A stretch of DNA of 64,000 nucleotides from Ficedula albicollis (taxonomy: Eukaryota; Chordata; Aves; Passeriformes; Muscicapidae). Below, one piece after another: positions 11,483 to 25,800 of this stretch. Position 1 is the first letter of the stretch; the number at the start of each line of letters is the position of its first letter. The stretch spans positions 63,576,468-63,640,467 of the forward strand of contig NC_021675.1 of NCBI RefSeq assembly GCF_000247815.1, in the 5' to 3' direction. The notes beneath the pieces are model-generated. The model searched no databases, was not told where the DNA came from, and saw only the letters and a program-made list of their open reading frames with translations. The position numbers were made by a program, and so were the translations under genes.

Positions 11483-13046
11483 TTGTACAATTGGAAAAAC
11501 CTTTACAAAACTGTTTTTTTTTCTCTAAGAGATCTATAAAGAACGGATTAGTTCTGAAGCTCCTTCTCCAAAGACAAAAAATTAAGTTAGTGTTAATATC
11601 TAGTAGCATATCAGCTTCTGAATGCATGCCAGGTGGTATCTTTTAGCAGGTTTTCTGTATCTAAAAATCCTTAGACTGATGAATATTAAATCATAAATAG
11701 AAAAGAATACATTATTGGATAGAAATCTGAGCCACACTCCAGAGTCCAGCCAAGTTTTGTATCAGTTTATTCACTTATTTTTTCTAAACTTCATGGCTTC
11801 TTCACTGAAACATAACTCCATTCCTCAGCTGCCCTTCAGACTAAAGCCTTCTATCTGAAATCCAACCTTTTTAAAAACTTCCACAGGGTTTTTTTAGCTT
11901 TTGGCAGGAAATACACATGGGTGGGAAGTTTCTGCAAAGAGGTCAACTCCATGAGTTTCTGATTAAGATCTATGTATAAAAGCTTTCCTTTCATAATTTG
12001 CTTAGGTATTCTGTGCTTTGACTCAGCCTATCTCTGGTGCCTTAGAGCTGCATCGCTCTTGGAACCCTGTTGGATCCATGTTTCTGTTAAGCGTTGTTTG
12101 TATGGAATCTTTACCCTGGTCAGCAGAGCAGGTAGAGATGTGTGTAAGCCCAGTCTGTGTCTCTACATGGTAGCAAAGGGCTGAGTGGAGTTATTAACTT
12201 CTATGCTAAAATTCAGTCATGTGCAACCCACTACCCAAACCACCAAGCCCAGTGAGAGGCAAGGTTGTACAATTGGAAAAACCTTTACAAAAATATTTTT
12301 TTTTCTCTAAGAGATCTATAAAGAACGGATTAGTTCTGAAGCTCCCTCTCCAAAGACAAAAAATTAAGTTAGTGTTAATATCTAGTAGCATATCAGCTTC
12401 TGAATGCATGCCAGGTGGTATCTTTTAGCAGGTTTTCTGTATCTAAAAATCCTTAGACTGATGAATATTAAATCATAAATAGAAAAGAATACATTATTGG
12501 ATAGAAATCTGAGCCACACTCCAGAGTCCAGCCAAGTTTTATATCAGTTTATTCACTTATTTTTTCTAAACTTCATGGCTTCTTCACTGAAACATAACTC
12601 CATTCCTCAGCTGCCCTTCAGACTAAAGCCTTCTATCTGAAATCCAACCTTTTTAAAAACTTCCACAGGGTTTTTTTAGCTTTTGGCAGGAAATACACAT
12701 GGGTGGGAAGTTTCTGCAAAGAGGTCAACTCCATGAGTTTCTGATTAAGATCTATGTATAAAAGCTTTCCTTTCATAATTTGCTTAGGTATTCTGTGCTT
12801 TGACTCAGCCTATCTCTGGTGCCTTAGAGCTGCATCGCTCTTGGAACCCTGTTGGATCCATGTTTCTGTTAAGCGTTGTTTGTATGGAATCTTTACCCTG
12901 GTCAGCAGAGCAGGTAGAGATGTGTGTAAGCCCAGTCTGTGTCTCTACATGGTAGCAAAGGGCTGAGTGGAGTTATTAACTTCTATGCTAAAATTCAGTC
13001 ATGTGCAACCCACTACCCAAACCACCAAGCCCAGTGAGAGGCAAGG
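11483..13046. repeat. Tandem direct duplication, 2 x 782 bp
   Basis: Unit 1 is about 11483-12264 and unit 2 about 12265-13046. Both begin at ttgtacaattggaaaaac and end at agtgagaggcaagg. I saw only a few differences across 782 bp, for example ctgttttt/atattttt near the start, ccttctcc/ccctctcc, and ttttgta/ttttata. The unit holds no recognised gene; an identical 70-codon frame appears at 11972 and 12754 simply because of the duplication. Confidence 0.95.
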
Positions 13047-13271
13047 CGCCCAGCCAGGCTGAGCTGGGATCTTGTGCTGCTCTGGTGAGCTTGCACAGGC
13101 AGCTCCTTTCAGAGGTCACTCAGCTCCACTCTGTGCTCCCCTGCACTGTGCTCAGCGGTTTGCTGGAGACACTGCTTGATGTAGAGAGTGTTTGAAGTAT
13201 TGTGCATTCCATTTGGCAGAGCTGTTTTGAAGTGGATATTCAGCTAAAACGATCAGAAGCTGCAGTTAATG

Positions 13272-13385
13272 ACCACAGAAGCACAGAATGGTTTGTGTTG
13301 GATGGGGCCTTTAAAGATCATCTAGTCCATCCCCTTGCTATGGGTAGGGACATCTTCCACTTCCAGCTTGCTCATCTCTGCCTTG
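13272..13385 (-). mobile_element. CR1 LINE 3'-end fragment, short
   Basis: The + strand reads cacagaatggtttgtgttgg, atggggcctttaaagatcat, ctagtccatccccttgctat, the reverse complement of the avian CR1 3' end. Only about 100 bp is recognisable. Confidence 0.8.
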
Positions 13386-16300
13386 TAGAACCAGTATATT
13401 TTCTGGTCATCTAACATAGTTACCCCAGCTAAAACTAAGATGATAGAGATATTGATGTTCACCTGTATATGCTTAGTGCTCTTCCTTCTGTTCTCCTGTG
13501 ATGATTGTAAGGTATTCCCAAAATTATCTTACAGTGAGTTGTCTGTTTTATCCTACAAAGAAAAGGCCTTAAAGACAGGTCAGCACCTCCTATTACAACA
13601 GCACCAAGAGCACATTATGTTAACGACAAACTGAACACATGGCAAAGTTTCAAGACTTGCCTAAACTTTTAAAAATTCATGATATAATGGATTCTAGCTA
13701 CCTGCAAGTTCACCTTGTGTTATGTTGCCTTGATGCCCTATGACAGTCATAATCCTTTTAAATCCAAATCATCATCCCGGTGCTGAAGGTGACGAGAGCT
13801 GTCCTGGCAGCTGTCTGGCCAGCCAAGGTCATGAGACATCCAAATGACAACAAACCTCAACATGAACTTTCTCCCACTTCTCTAACTTTTACAAATAAAT
13901 GAAAAATAAGTAATTGTATTTAAAATGCTGTTGATGTGCATATGTTAAAATAACTTTCAAAAATAGATGCTGAAAAATAAGTTTAGTTTTTTAGGTAGTC
14001 TGCACTCTCTTTGAAGAATTTCTTAATTAGAGGTGTAATGATTACCAGTGTCTTTCAAGCTGTTCTTTTGTCACCCTTCTCAATAGGTTGATGTTCCTCC
14101 ATCGTAGTATATACCCATATTGAGCACATTGAGTCAAAAACCAAGAAAAGTATCTTGATTTAGCTATGCACTTAAATACACCATAGTATGTGGTTTCATC
14201 CTATCTGACTTTTGCCTCCTTTCCTGCCTGAGTGCTTTTTTGAATTGGGATGGTGCTGCTTCAGGGTTCTTATGATTGGAGCGATAATCCACATTCAAAG
14301 TATATGGGTAAGTCCTTTCCTTCAGTTGTTTAGAATGTGTCTCAGACAACTGGAGATCCCCAGTAGTGACAAGTTCAGCTGCATCCAGCAGAGCACAGTG
14401 GTGCCCTCCATCAAGGGTCCTGAGGGCAGCCTGGCCATACAAATGCAACTCTGTTATTTATGGCTCTGAACAAGCTTCATTTTAAGCTCAATTTAAGCTT
14501 GAAGATGTTGTCACTGTGATCCAGTATTTGCTACAGATATTCCTCATATCTGCAAATTATATTTATGTTCTATGTTTTATGTTCTCAAGCCTGAAATAGA
14601 ACACTGATGTGTCTGTCATAAATGGCTTAGCAGATTTATGAGACCATTTTGCCCTTTCTAAATCATAACTGTGAACTAAGATGGTAAAACATGTAGACCC
14701 TATATCCTTATAAACCAAGAAGTTCAGAGGAAAAGATACTGTAAGTAGATTTGTTGCAAATGGATTGAAGTACAAGTCCAATACTCCTATATCCAGAAAT
14801 TTAGGAAAGAAATTTAGAAGGGGAATGCCCAGCTGATTTGTAGTCTCTAGGGATAACACTAACTTATGAAAAACAAAGAACATTCTCTTGATCACATTTC
14901 TTCTCTGAGATTTAATAATATTTATAAATTGTTTGTATTTATTTAGTGTTATCTTCTCATGGTAAATATGCCTTTTCTTTAGATGATATTTGCTGTTTCA
15001 GAAGGGGAGAAATTAAGAAAGATATTCAGTAAATTGATGATCTACTTGCAAGCATGAATTTATTACTTCTATAAACTGTGTATTTTCAATTGTGTGAGAG
15101 CAGAAAGATAATTGTCCCTGTGCACAAACTTTCCCATGCAGTGATAAATTACCTGGGTATTTTCTGTCATATATTCTGTGTTATAGATTGTCTGTAGATC
15201 CAGCATAATGATATGCAAGGTGGTCTATGCCTCAAAAAATGCCTTTAATAGATAACATGTTAGACAGTTATACTCTAATTTTTTTTTCAGACAGAAATCA
15301 GAGAGTATGAATCAGAGAACACACAGAAAGTTTGCCTGTATGCAATGAGTTTTCCTTAAATTCTAAAAGCTAAAAGAATCGGAGAGTGGAGAAGTTCAAA
15401 TAATCTCTATTAAAAATACATATCACTATGTAGTAGAGGAATAGCTCCAATACTGTTCAATATACAGATGTGTTGTGTATTAAAAGGTATAATAATCTGA
15501 ATAATCTGATAACTGCTGCCATTCCAGCATTCTCTTTAAAGTATCAATTTCTAGTTCTGAACTGTAATTTAACCTGTACACATTTACTGATGGTGAATTA
15601 AAGTAACAAGGTAATTAGTGGATACTCTTTAAGGGTGATATTTACTCTGATTATACCAGTGAAAGGACAATTTTTGGCAGTTGTGTGCAATGCCTGCACT
15701 CATGGCAGTGTTCGAAAGAAGGCTGGAGAATTTGGTAATGGTCTAGTTGCTCCTGTTTCACATTGAGCTCTGAGTTTTGTAAAATCCAAACCACAAAATA
15801 CTCCCTTCTCTCTCATCTGTCATCTGTTTTCTCATATTCATGCTATTAATGCTTTCTTTTGTGTGGTGATAGAGAACAGCATGAATACCTGTGCTTCTTC
15901 CAGGTATTGAATTTACCTTCTAGTAAGTAGACTTAATAATTGGACTTAATAATTGTTCACCTGAGTCTGTGTCTCTTCAGAGAGTTAAGAAAAAATGGCT
16001 GCAGATAAGAGGACATATCTCATTATGTTTTTGTAGCCATGGCAGTTAATAGCTAAAACAAAGAAGTGTGTAATTATTCTGGAATTCTAAGGGATTTATA
16101 AATTCTTTACCACCTATCATTTTGAAAAGCATTTCTTTCAATTTTTATAGTGTAGTCTTGGTTGGTTGATGCTTTTAAGACATGGAAGGGTCTTTAGCTT
16201 ATATTATCTTTGCCATAATCAGAGGAGCATTTAATTTCCAATAACCTTGGTACTGCAGACTGTTTGTAAAATGTGCTGAACAGGAAAGTCCATCTCTCCT

Positions 16301-18028
16301 GATGTGGTATTTCTATGGGATCATGATAAAATCTGTTCTGAACTGTTTTATTAGAGAAATGCTGATTTTGGAGATTACTTAAGAAAAAGCCTAGAGAGAA
16401 GCAAAGCACAGAACTACTTGGAATTAGCATTTCGAAAGGAGAAAAGGATTTTTGTTATGTTTTTGGGTTGTCTTTTTTATTAGAAATAAGTTCAGCCATC
16501 CTTGAATAAAAAGACAGTGGTGGAGAAAGGTTTGGTTTGTTCTTCACAGAATGTCTTCCTGCAGGAAGTGTGGATTTTATTTCTTTACCACCTGCCAAGC
16601 AGGGGATTCACAGAGCTTATTATATCCAGTGGTGGCCAGGTGAGCCAAACTGTTGCATACTGGCAGTTGGTCTGGTAGGAACTGTGTCAAAATAGGGACT
16701 CTTGTTTTTCCAGCCTCTTGGCAGTTCAGGATACTTCCTGACAATAGCTCTATCTGCTGATACCCTGCTGAGTTCTGAAGAACACAGGAAATAAGCAGAG
16801 GTATTTTGGATATTTCTGAAATTAATGAAAATAAGTCCTCATGGGCTGAATTATACTAAAAGGTAACTGTGCCTGTTGGAAAAAGATAAGGTCAAGCATG
16901 CACAAATGCTTGGTGGTAGGCTGACTAAATACATATACACCTGCCGGTATCCGTTTTGTACAACTTTGTTTTAAATGCATTCTTTGTATTAAATAGATTA
17001 AAGATTAATCCTCCAAAAAATAGTATTTTTTCAGGTTAGTTCATATAACTGTATGGTATCGTAGATATGGAATTCAGTTAGGCTGCGTGCTCAAATAGAA
17101 AGAACAAAGGCCAGTTAATCAGGGATAAGATAAATAGATTTCTGAGAAGTGACCACCTCATCTGTAGCTGAATGGTTTTTAAACAGATATGAACATTTGT
17201 CCTTCTATATTAATTTTATGAAAATATTATCAACAAGCTTGAACAGACTCATTATTAATCAAGAGATGTCACCTGTGTGTTTGTTAGGTGATTAAGGAAT
17301 AATTAAATAATCATGCTTATCCAGGTGGATTTTTACTAAGGAAGCAGGAAGAGTGTTAGCTCTCCTGTCCCCGTTAGCAGACACGGGGCTGCACAGCTCC
17401 CTCTCCCCCAAGCAGAGCTCTCTTAGTTTTGTTCTTTGTCTCAATAATGAGCTATACCAGTTTAGGATTCTTTGAGCTCCTTGTTTGTCTAAAGATTTTT
17501 TAGATAATCCAGGCTATTTCATACACTTCTAATCTTCTAAGACATGTGATCTCTTGGGTTCATTCATTTGTCCCCTTTTTATGACCTTAATGTCAAGTCT
17601 GAAATGAATTCAAGTTAATTCGTTTCACTTCATTCATTGCAAAATGGCAAAATCTTTGTTTTTGGAGTTGCAATGAAGAAGAGACATTCCGTGCCACTGA
17701 GCACATATAAAATGCTGAAAGTAACTTTTTATGTGTTAAGACAAGTTATAATCATGTCTACTCTTCACTGGGAGGAGTATTTAGGGTTACTTCTAGAATC
17801 CTTTGAAGAGAGTGGAAAGTTTTTCTGTGTGTTACATGGCAGCCCCCTTAAATAACTGTAACTGAGCATCTCTGCTGAAGTCTCTGTTTAGAATGTGTGA
17901 CTACTGTGTTGTGATCCTTCAGCTCTGAAGTTTGGTTCTGTAACTCAGCCTGTATTGATTCACTGTAAATCAGGAGGTCCTAAGCTCAGTGCTGCCTGCT
18001 AGGACACTCACTGAAGGTTAATATAACA

Positions 18029-18158
18029 TTTCTTTCATTATAATTTACTTGTCTGGTTTTATAATCCTCTTTCAATTTTTAGTTAGTTTCAAGTTTCTTT
18101 CATTATAATTTACTTGTCTGGTTTTGTAATCCTGTTTCAATTTTTAGTTAGTTTCAAA
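18029..18158. repeat. Tandem direct duplication, 2 x 65 bp
   Basis: Units 18029-18093 and 18094-18158 both start tttctttcattataattt and end agttagtttcaa. Two mismatches seen (ataatcctc/gtaatcctg). It directly abuts the next duplication at 18159. Confidence 0.93.
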
Positions 18159-18346
18159 ACTTCTACTACTTTCCTTTGGTGAAATAGATTCTGAAGAAGC
18201 ACTTTTTGCAGTATATATGTAATTTCTATTCTGATCAATATGTAAAATGTCGACTTCTACTACTTTCCTTTGGTGAAATAGATTCTGAAGAAGCACTTTT
18301 TGCAGTATATATGTAATTTCTATTCTGATCAATATCTAAAATGTCT
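18159..18346. repeat. Tandem direct duplication, 2 x 94 bp
   Basis: Units 18159-18252 and 18253-18346 both start acttctactactttccttt. They differ near the end (atgtaaaatgtcg versus atctaaaatgtct). It begins where the 65-bp duplication ends. Confidence 0.94.
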
Positions 18347-19525
18347 CATCTTGCACCTTTATTTAGAGTGATACTGATAAAAAGTGTGGAATCAGTAATT
18401 TGTTTCTTATATGCAGTTAAGGGAGACACAATTTCAGTTTGAATGGCAAGGCATCAAATCAAGTCACATATTTAGGGACAGGTACCTTGTACAGGTACTA
18501 TTCATTATGAATCTGGATTTAATAACTTGTTTGGTAAAAAAGTTGTGAGTGAGGCTCTGTCACCTGCAGCTCCTGCTGCTGCTGTATGAAGTAAAAAGGG
18601 AAGATGTTCAGTTTGCCTTCTCAGAATCAGAGTTCTAAAACATTTTAAGCTTCAAGTTCAACACCTTATGGGTGTTGGTGTGGAATATTTTAACAGTGTT
18701 ACTTTTTGCAGCAAAGAGATTTCTATGTGTTTTGAAAGCTCATTTGCAATAGTTGACATTAATGAAATTTAATGCTTGTCTTGCTTCACACTTTGACAGT
18801 CTTTATGGCAACCTGTGGAAATTTCACCTTGCAGTTTGCACAGCCTTGTAGAAGTGCAGCAGTAGTTTTAGTTTAGACTGGCACATAAAGCAAAGAGAAT
18901 AAAGTCTTCAGGCAGTATAATGGCTTTTGTTTTTAGAAGCTTTAAATAAACCAGGCAGTTAACTAGAACTTTAAGCAGACAGCTTAATTTTATGTCACAT
19001 TGGAAGCTTATTATTATTGCACATTATATGCTTTCTTAGCCTTCTAGAGTAAATGAAAAATAAAGTTTTACAATTGCCACCACCACAACTGACACAGAAA
19101 CTAGAGAGAAAGCAAGCCCTGAGGAGGCTGGATAGTCCTCAATTGTTTTGTGGTGTCTGATAGCTTTTGGCTTTGCTAATTTCGTAGAAAGGTTTTGTTG
19201 TGTGTGAAACTAAGCTCCAAACAGTCATGTCCTTCTAGAGTGACTTTGATAAAATGCTCTGTTTTATGAGCACGCTCTAGAGCTCAATAAAATATTTCCG
19301 TTTATTTCATTTGACTCAACTTCAACTCTAGTGTCAAGCTAAATTCTGATGAAATCAAGAATCAAGTCACGGTAATTCATTTTTCACTTTTACTTTTGCC
19401 TTTAGTTCAGTGTTGACCCAAGGCATAGTAGAAATTTCAGCTGAAAGAGGTGTTTATAGAGAAGATTGGAAAAGATGGGGTAGGAAGTTTTCTATCCTCT
19501 GCAGAATTTGTTCAAGACCCTTATA

Positions 19526-19680
19526 TATAGCATGACTGATTTCTTCCTTTTTTGATTGCCCATCCAAGATATTTCAGTCTGTCTCTTATTTTCTTCTCTA
19601 TTTATAGCATGACTGATTTCTTCCTTTTTTGATTGCCCATCCGAGATACTTCAGTCTGTCTCTTATTTTCTTCTCTATCG
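19526..19680. repeat. Tandem direct duplication, 2 x 77 bp
   Basis: Copies start at catgactgatttcttcctt (19531 and 19608), each preceded by atag. Differences include catccaagatattt versus catccgagatactt. Similarity fades after ttcttctctat near 19678. Confidence 0.92.
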
Positions 19681-21687
19681 AGTGGATGCAGTTTGATGTA
19701 GTGGGACATCTCCTCTCTTCCCTGCCTATTTTTCCTAAGCAAACAATATGTTGTTGCAACAATATGATAGCTCCATGTTTTGTTCTGTGTAATATCTGAG
19801 ATGGCATTACATCATCTTTGATTATATGTTAAGAACTCTGTTCTTTCTGATTCACCTGTCTGGTATTTATCTAAGGGCTGCTCTGTAGGTCCCTCTACTT
19901 CTTTATGAGATTTTTCACTTCCTGTAGGTCCAAGATGTATAATTATTTGATGCTCTGCTGCAGCTGCTGTGTCATCTCCTGAAATGACTGCTGTTTTGTC
20001 TTAACTATTTGAAGCTGCTTGAAGAAAAGCTTGAAAAGTATTTGTGATAAGTAAAGAAAGAACTCCAAGGGCATTAATTTGCATTTGGTCACTCTTGTGT
20101 TATACAAATGGCCTCTGAGAAATGTTATGCCATCCCAGTTTGCATAGACCCCTTAATGTATTAACATTTGTTTGTTCTTTCAGTGATGGTGCCCATCACT
20201 GTCGATGCTCACACCCACACCTGGCACAGGGAGTTAAGTTACCCTGGCTTCCTTCTCTTCTGTACTCACAGACCCAGAGACCCTAAAATAAGACTGTCCT
20301 TGTGGATCAGAAATAAATAAAGATTATAGATATGTGAGGTGAAGGCCTATGTGAGGCAAGGTGAAGGTTGCAGGGTAAGGTGTGCTCTGTTAAGAACCTA
20401 TGTCAATGTCAGGGACTTTCTGTTCCAACTGACGTATGTCCAGAATTGTGCATTTTTTAGAAAAATCTTCTAAGTGGCCTTTTTCTATTGAAGAGCACTG
20501 AAAATAAGTACTATCTAATTTATCTCTTTGGTATCTGATACCTGATGTCAGTAAATATCTTAATAAAGATAATGGATCACTTCAGTCCCAAATTAATCTC
20601 TCAGCAAATTGTTACTGATGATAGCTGTAATTTATGACATAACCTTGTTGCAATTGCTTTATCTGGTTCCCTGCTTCTTTAAAATGTAACAACAGAAGAC
20701 TTTTGACCCTCATATCAACCTGCAAAGACATGTCTTTATCTTCTTTAAAATACATGGAGGTTAGATACCATGCTTTTTAAAAGGGGGTTGAGGACTTCCC
20801 AAATAAATCTTCATTATGGAGGCTACTCTGGCAAAATAAATTATTTTATGATTAACTACTAGAAGAAGTTTTAAAATACTAAAGGATGCTTCTGGATTCT
20901 TGCAAAAGTGTTTGGTAGGGGTTGTAAAAATTTTCCTGGTGCTAAATAGATACAAAGTAAATTAAACCACAGTTTGGATAGGTGGAATACCTAAGAGTGG
21001 AATACCCAAAGAGAAAAGAGACACAATGACAAAAATGTTTTAGAGTTGACTGTAGTCTGGGAAGGATGACATCAAGCTGACAGCTGTAGTTTTTCATTCA
21101 AAGAAGTTGAATACAAATAAAAACTTTAAAAAAGATCCTCATAACTGAATAAAACACTGTGTCAAACTCCTGAATCGTGTGCTGTGACTCTCCACCCCTC
21201 TGTATTTAAGTACATGACCCCTATATTTACGTGGTAGATCCATGCCAGAGATCCTCCAGCATTTGCAGTGGCTTCTGGAAGACAGCTCTGCCTCTCCTGA
21301 TGGCAGGGTAGGGATAAAAACACATGTAAATATATATGTAATACTATGTATTGCCCTTGTGGTAAGGAGGAAGACACCTGAGGGATCTGGTTTCCTGTGG
21401 TATGAGGAGTTTCTCTGTGTTGTTCTGTAACCTTTTATCTCTCTTAGCAACCCAGGTCATGATAAAGTTGCAAATACAAGCATTTGCCATAACCTCTGAG
21501 TCAGACATTAGAAGTGTTTGGAAGTGACATAGATGAAAAAATACAACCAAAACTTTTATATACTTAGGTTACATCGGGTAGGTTTATCTTTGTCAACTCT
21601 TGACCTGCTGTCTCCCTTCACAATAAAACTTCTTGCTCATCCCAGCAAGATGTTAGTTTGCATTTTAGTCTTTGTAGATGCTTTTTT

Positions 21688-21870
21688 TCATAGAATCCTA
21701 GAATCCTACAATGGTTTGTGTTGGAAGGGACCTTTAAGACTATATAGTTCCAATCTCCTACCATGGGCAGGAGACACCTTCACTAGGCCAGGTTACTCAG
21801 AGCCCATCCAGCCTGGCTGTGAACACCTGCAGGAATGGGGGGACTCCACGGCTTCTCTGTGGAGAGGTCT
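21688..21870 (-). mobile_element. CR1 LINE 3'-end fragment
   Basis: The + strand reads catagaatcctagaatccta, then tggtttgtgttggaagggac, ccatgggcaggagacacctt and agcccatccagcctggctgt: the reverse complement of an avian CR1 3' terminus. 5'-truncated. Confidence 0.9.
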
Positions 21871-22483
21871 CTTTCCTATTTTTAGAAAAGTATCTTAACT
21901 GTATTTCTGCTCTTCTGGGCAGTCTAGAAAAATTTTGTTTTTCATCTTGCAGTCTTCATGCTCTTATGTGAAAGATAATCTCTTTTTGTTTTGAACATTG
22001 TTGTGTAAATACCTCATGGTTATAGAAAGCATAGAAACCATACATTTAAAATTTCTGTATGAAAAAAAGATGGGCTAATTTTATGCATCTTACATCTGGC
22101 TCTTGATTGATGCAAGGCAAAAGTAGTGATACATTTTGATATGACAGTGTTTTCAGGGAAACTGTTTCCCAGCTTCTTCCTTTTCTATATTTTGTAACAG
22201 AGATTAGCCAGGCAAAAGTAATTCCAAGTTTGCTTCTGCATATTACGTTACAAATGTCTGAGACAAAGTATGCCTGAGCCTTGTCAGCATTTTCCATGAG
22301 TCATGGAATAGCAGCTTTCAAAAAAATTGTTTATTCTTGCTCATTGCATTAGCAGTGAATGTACTGGGTTACAGGTAGCCAATTTTTTTCCATATGTCTT
22401 GAATACTTACATTGCTGTAGATATTCTGGTTGCCACAGATATAAGGTCTGTTAAACTGAAAAAGTGAGCTTTCAGAATTTGCC

Positions 22484-22810
22484 TCCTACGTGATCTACCC
22501 AATGGTCATAATGCTGTAAAACCAGGCTTTTCTGATTTTACGGATTACATAAATTGTACCTGTTTCATATCCCAACACAAAGTTCCAGGCACCAACTTAC
22601 AGAATATAAAACCCTTATCTGCTATTAAACAGCAACAGGTGATGGAAAATTTCCTACGTGATCTACCCAATGGTCATAATGCTGTAAAACCAGGCTTTTC
22701 TGATTTTACTGATTACATAAATTGTACCTGTTTCATATCCCAACACAAAGTTCCAGGCACCAACTTACAGAATATAAAACCCTTATCTGCTATTAAACAG
22801 CAACAGATGA
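22484..22810. repeat. Direct duplication, about 157 bp at period 168 bp
   Basis: Copies at about 22484-22640 and 22652-22808 start cctacgtgatctacccaatg and end attaaacagcaacag. One internal difference was seen (tttacggatt/tttactgatt). About 11 bp of non-matching sequence separates them, unlike the spacer-free duplications elsewhere. Confidence 0.93.
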
Positions 22811-25800
22811 GATTTATATACTTCAGTGATGAAAATAAAAAAAAGCTGTGAAAGCCATCAGATGAACAAATGTGTACTCACTCATACATTCACTCATTTA
22901 TTGGACATTAATGACCACATATAAAATGAATTTAATGCCACTCCATCTCATTTCCCACATCAACAATTCACAGTTGGACTTGGATTAATTGCAGGTGCCT
23001 GAGAGGAGCCAAGAGTTTGTGACTATTATGACTGAGTTTAGCTTGGCTGGAGTGCAATGCAGATCAAGGCAAGGCATGCCTGCCAGATATTGTGTTTGGG
23101 GAGTTTGTTCTGCCTTTTCCTGTGCATAAACAGTTGACTTCCTTCACCACACAGCATTTCCCAGAAATTCTGGAATGTCTTATCGCATTCTTTTAGGACT
23201 GATTTCCTTCCATTTCTACCTGTTCTCAAGGTTTTATTTTACCATTGCTCATATGTTATGCCCTGTGGCCTCTTTAATCTTTTTATTTTTTTGTGTATGT
23301 GTTTATATTGTGTGAGCTCATATCTGTATATTAAAATTGATGTTAGTTTTTTTTAGTATTCCATACAGGTAAAAATTAATCCATTGAGATGTCTACTCTG
23401 TATTAAATGTGTTATTCCAGTTTACACTTAAACTTGGTAAAATTACAGATATAATTGCTTTATTTTTTAAGTATAAAGAAACTCTGTGTTCATATATATT
23501 AAAAATTTCAGACTTAATTCAGTAGAAACCCTTTGAGATATCCATTAGACCCCATTAATAAATGAAAATGTAGAGTGAATTTTAGAGAAATTACGATGAT
23601 ATTCAAAGTATTTTCTCTGAAGAAGTAATAAATTATATGTTCTTCCTTTTGTTTCATATCTCCACTTTGTTTTGTAATTATAATTTCATGTTATTCTTCT
23701 TCACTGTTTGCTAGAAATTTTTTCTCCATGTTTTTTACTCTCAGAATTAGGCAGCTACTCCCTTTTAGACACACAGCCCAGTTCTTAGTAGAGCCACTTT
23801 TTAAAAGACTTTATGTATCTCTACTCTCATTGTGTTTGTTAGATATTCTACAGTTTTTGGCTGCAAGTTGTTTACTGCCCTCACAGACCTTTCCAGATTG
23901 TTTAGATCTGCTAACTCCTTCCCAGGATACTGAGATTTGCCAACCTGAACATGTCTTCCAGCACTGAGGGCTGTTCTTTATTTTACCTAAGACATGTCTA
24001 TCAAATAAAGTACTATAAGGCAAAGTACTTGCAATCAGTGCTAAACAAAGTAAAGGACAAACAAATCAGAGATGTGGAAATAGCCTGAGACAAGTATGCA
24101 GGCAAGGACAGGAATGTAGGAGGTGAAATACTGCACATTTGGAGATTTAAAGATGGTGAAAATGCTGATTATGATGTTGAACATTTCCCAGCATGTTTGA
24201 GAGAGATCAATGCGGAGAATAAAATGTAAAAATATGTTTCATTCTAGAACTAGTACCTGCATATTTATTTACTGCAGGACTACAGAAATTTTGCTGTTTC
24301 CACAAAAAAATCTGCAGCAAATTCTTTTTCCTCCTGAGCTCTTTTCCTGCATCATTTTCTATAACATTGCATTAATGGGCTTCTTCTTACTCCAGCTGTA
24401 CAGACAGTGCTGGGTGAACTGGATATGCTGCCTCAGTGTCACTGCCCAGCAGCTAAGACTACTTTATGCCCATTTACCTTCCATTTTCAGATTGAAGTTT
24501 ATTAAAAAAAAAAGCATTTCCACTAAAGATCCTACCACACTTCAGCACTGAGTATTTGCATGCACTGAACGGCTTACTAAAACTTTCTTATGTAAGTATG
24601 CAGGTAAAAATGTCTTTCTATCAATATCATGGTGTTCCATGATGAGTCCAAAGGCAAAATAAAGGTTTTATCTTGAAATAGGTTCTCACAGTACCCATTA
24701 AAACAAATCAATTACCACAAATGTAAATGAGTTTGTAAAGGAAACAGGATAAAAAGAAAGCCCACTGGGGATTTCTAGCATGGCTGCTACCGTTCTGAGA
24801 AACTGCACACCTCCCCTTTAATTTTGTTATTCAAAGGAATAAACAGCCTTTGTCTCAAACTGCCTGAATGCCTCTGTATTACAGAAGGAATCAAACACTG
24901 GTAGAAGCCAATCATTGTCAATACAGAAAAAAAGCATTTATTAGAGAAAAAATTAGTAGTTATGATTAATGACTTCTGTCTGCTCAAGCAATTTTGATTT
25001 ATATGGCAATTTCATACCTTATAATTATGTATTCTTTTATAATAATAATATATATGATAATATATGATACTTAAATTTTCAAATACTCAGAGTGGTAGAT
25101 GTAATGCCTGTCTGTCCAGTGCTCACATTTCCCACTGACACACTTGCAGGTGTTGACTGACCATTTTACTTATAACATTATATTGAAGGAAATATTTGAG
25201 ATAAAGCTCTAAAATTTTAATTTTGTCTGTATGTTTCTTTACTAACCACAGACCAGGAAATTCTAAGTGACTGTTAGATTGCCATGAATACATGATGCAT
25301 GTACCTCTGCACCAATAACTTTGTTAGGCAAGGTTTTACTGTGATTGCTGACACTGCCAGTCGTGATTACACCAGTAAGACCATTTCTGTTTTTCCAGTC
25401 AGCCCTCCAAGCTGAAGCTTGGATAATGCAAAATCATAATCAGAGTTCTAGCAGCAATTCTAATTGTGCACACAGTCCAGTTCTAGTGTCTTGTTTCACT
25501 GCTAAAACTTCTCTAGAACCACCAGTCCCTCCCAGCAGGTCTCACCTTGTGTCTCCCTCAGTAGCATGGTCTGATAAATATCTGTGTTCTTCTGCAGGTC
25601 TCTCTGATTCTTACCCCTTCTTTTCCAGAGAAGTGAGCAGCTGAGGTACCCACTGCCTCTCAATTGTCTCTGGCCTCTGACTTAGTAAATCTGCAAGTAA
25701 ATTCTGCTGCTTGTTGCCTTGTCCAATCCTCTAGTTCAAATTGTGCACTATTGGGAAAGCACTATTATATTTTCTAGGGTTTCTCCAGTTTCAGCATTCC

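Noticed and set aside
11972..12966. Identical 70-codon frames at 11972 and 12754 suggesting a gene pair
   Set aside because: They are copies created by the 782-bp duplication; the peptide shows no family features.
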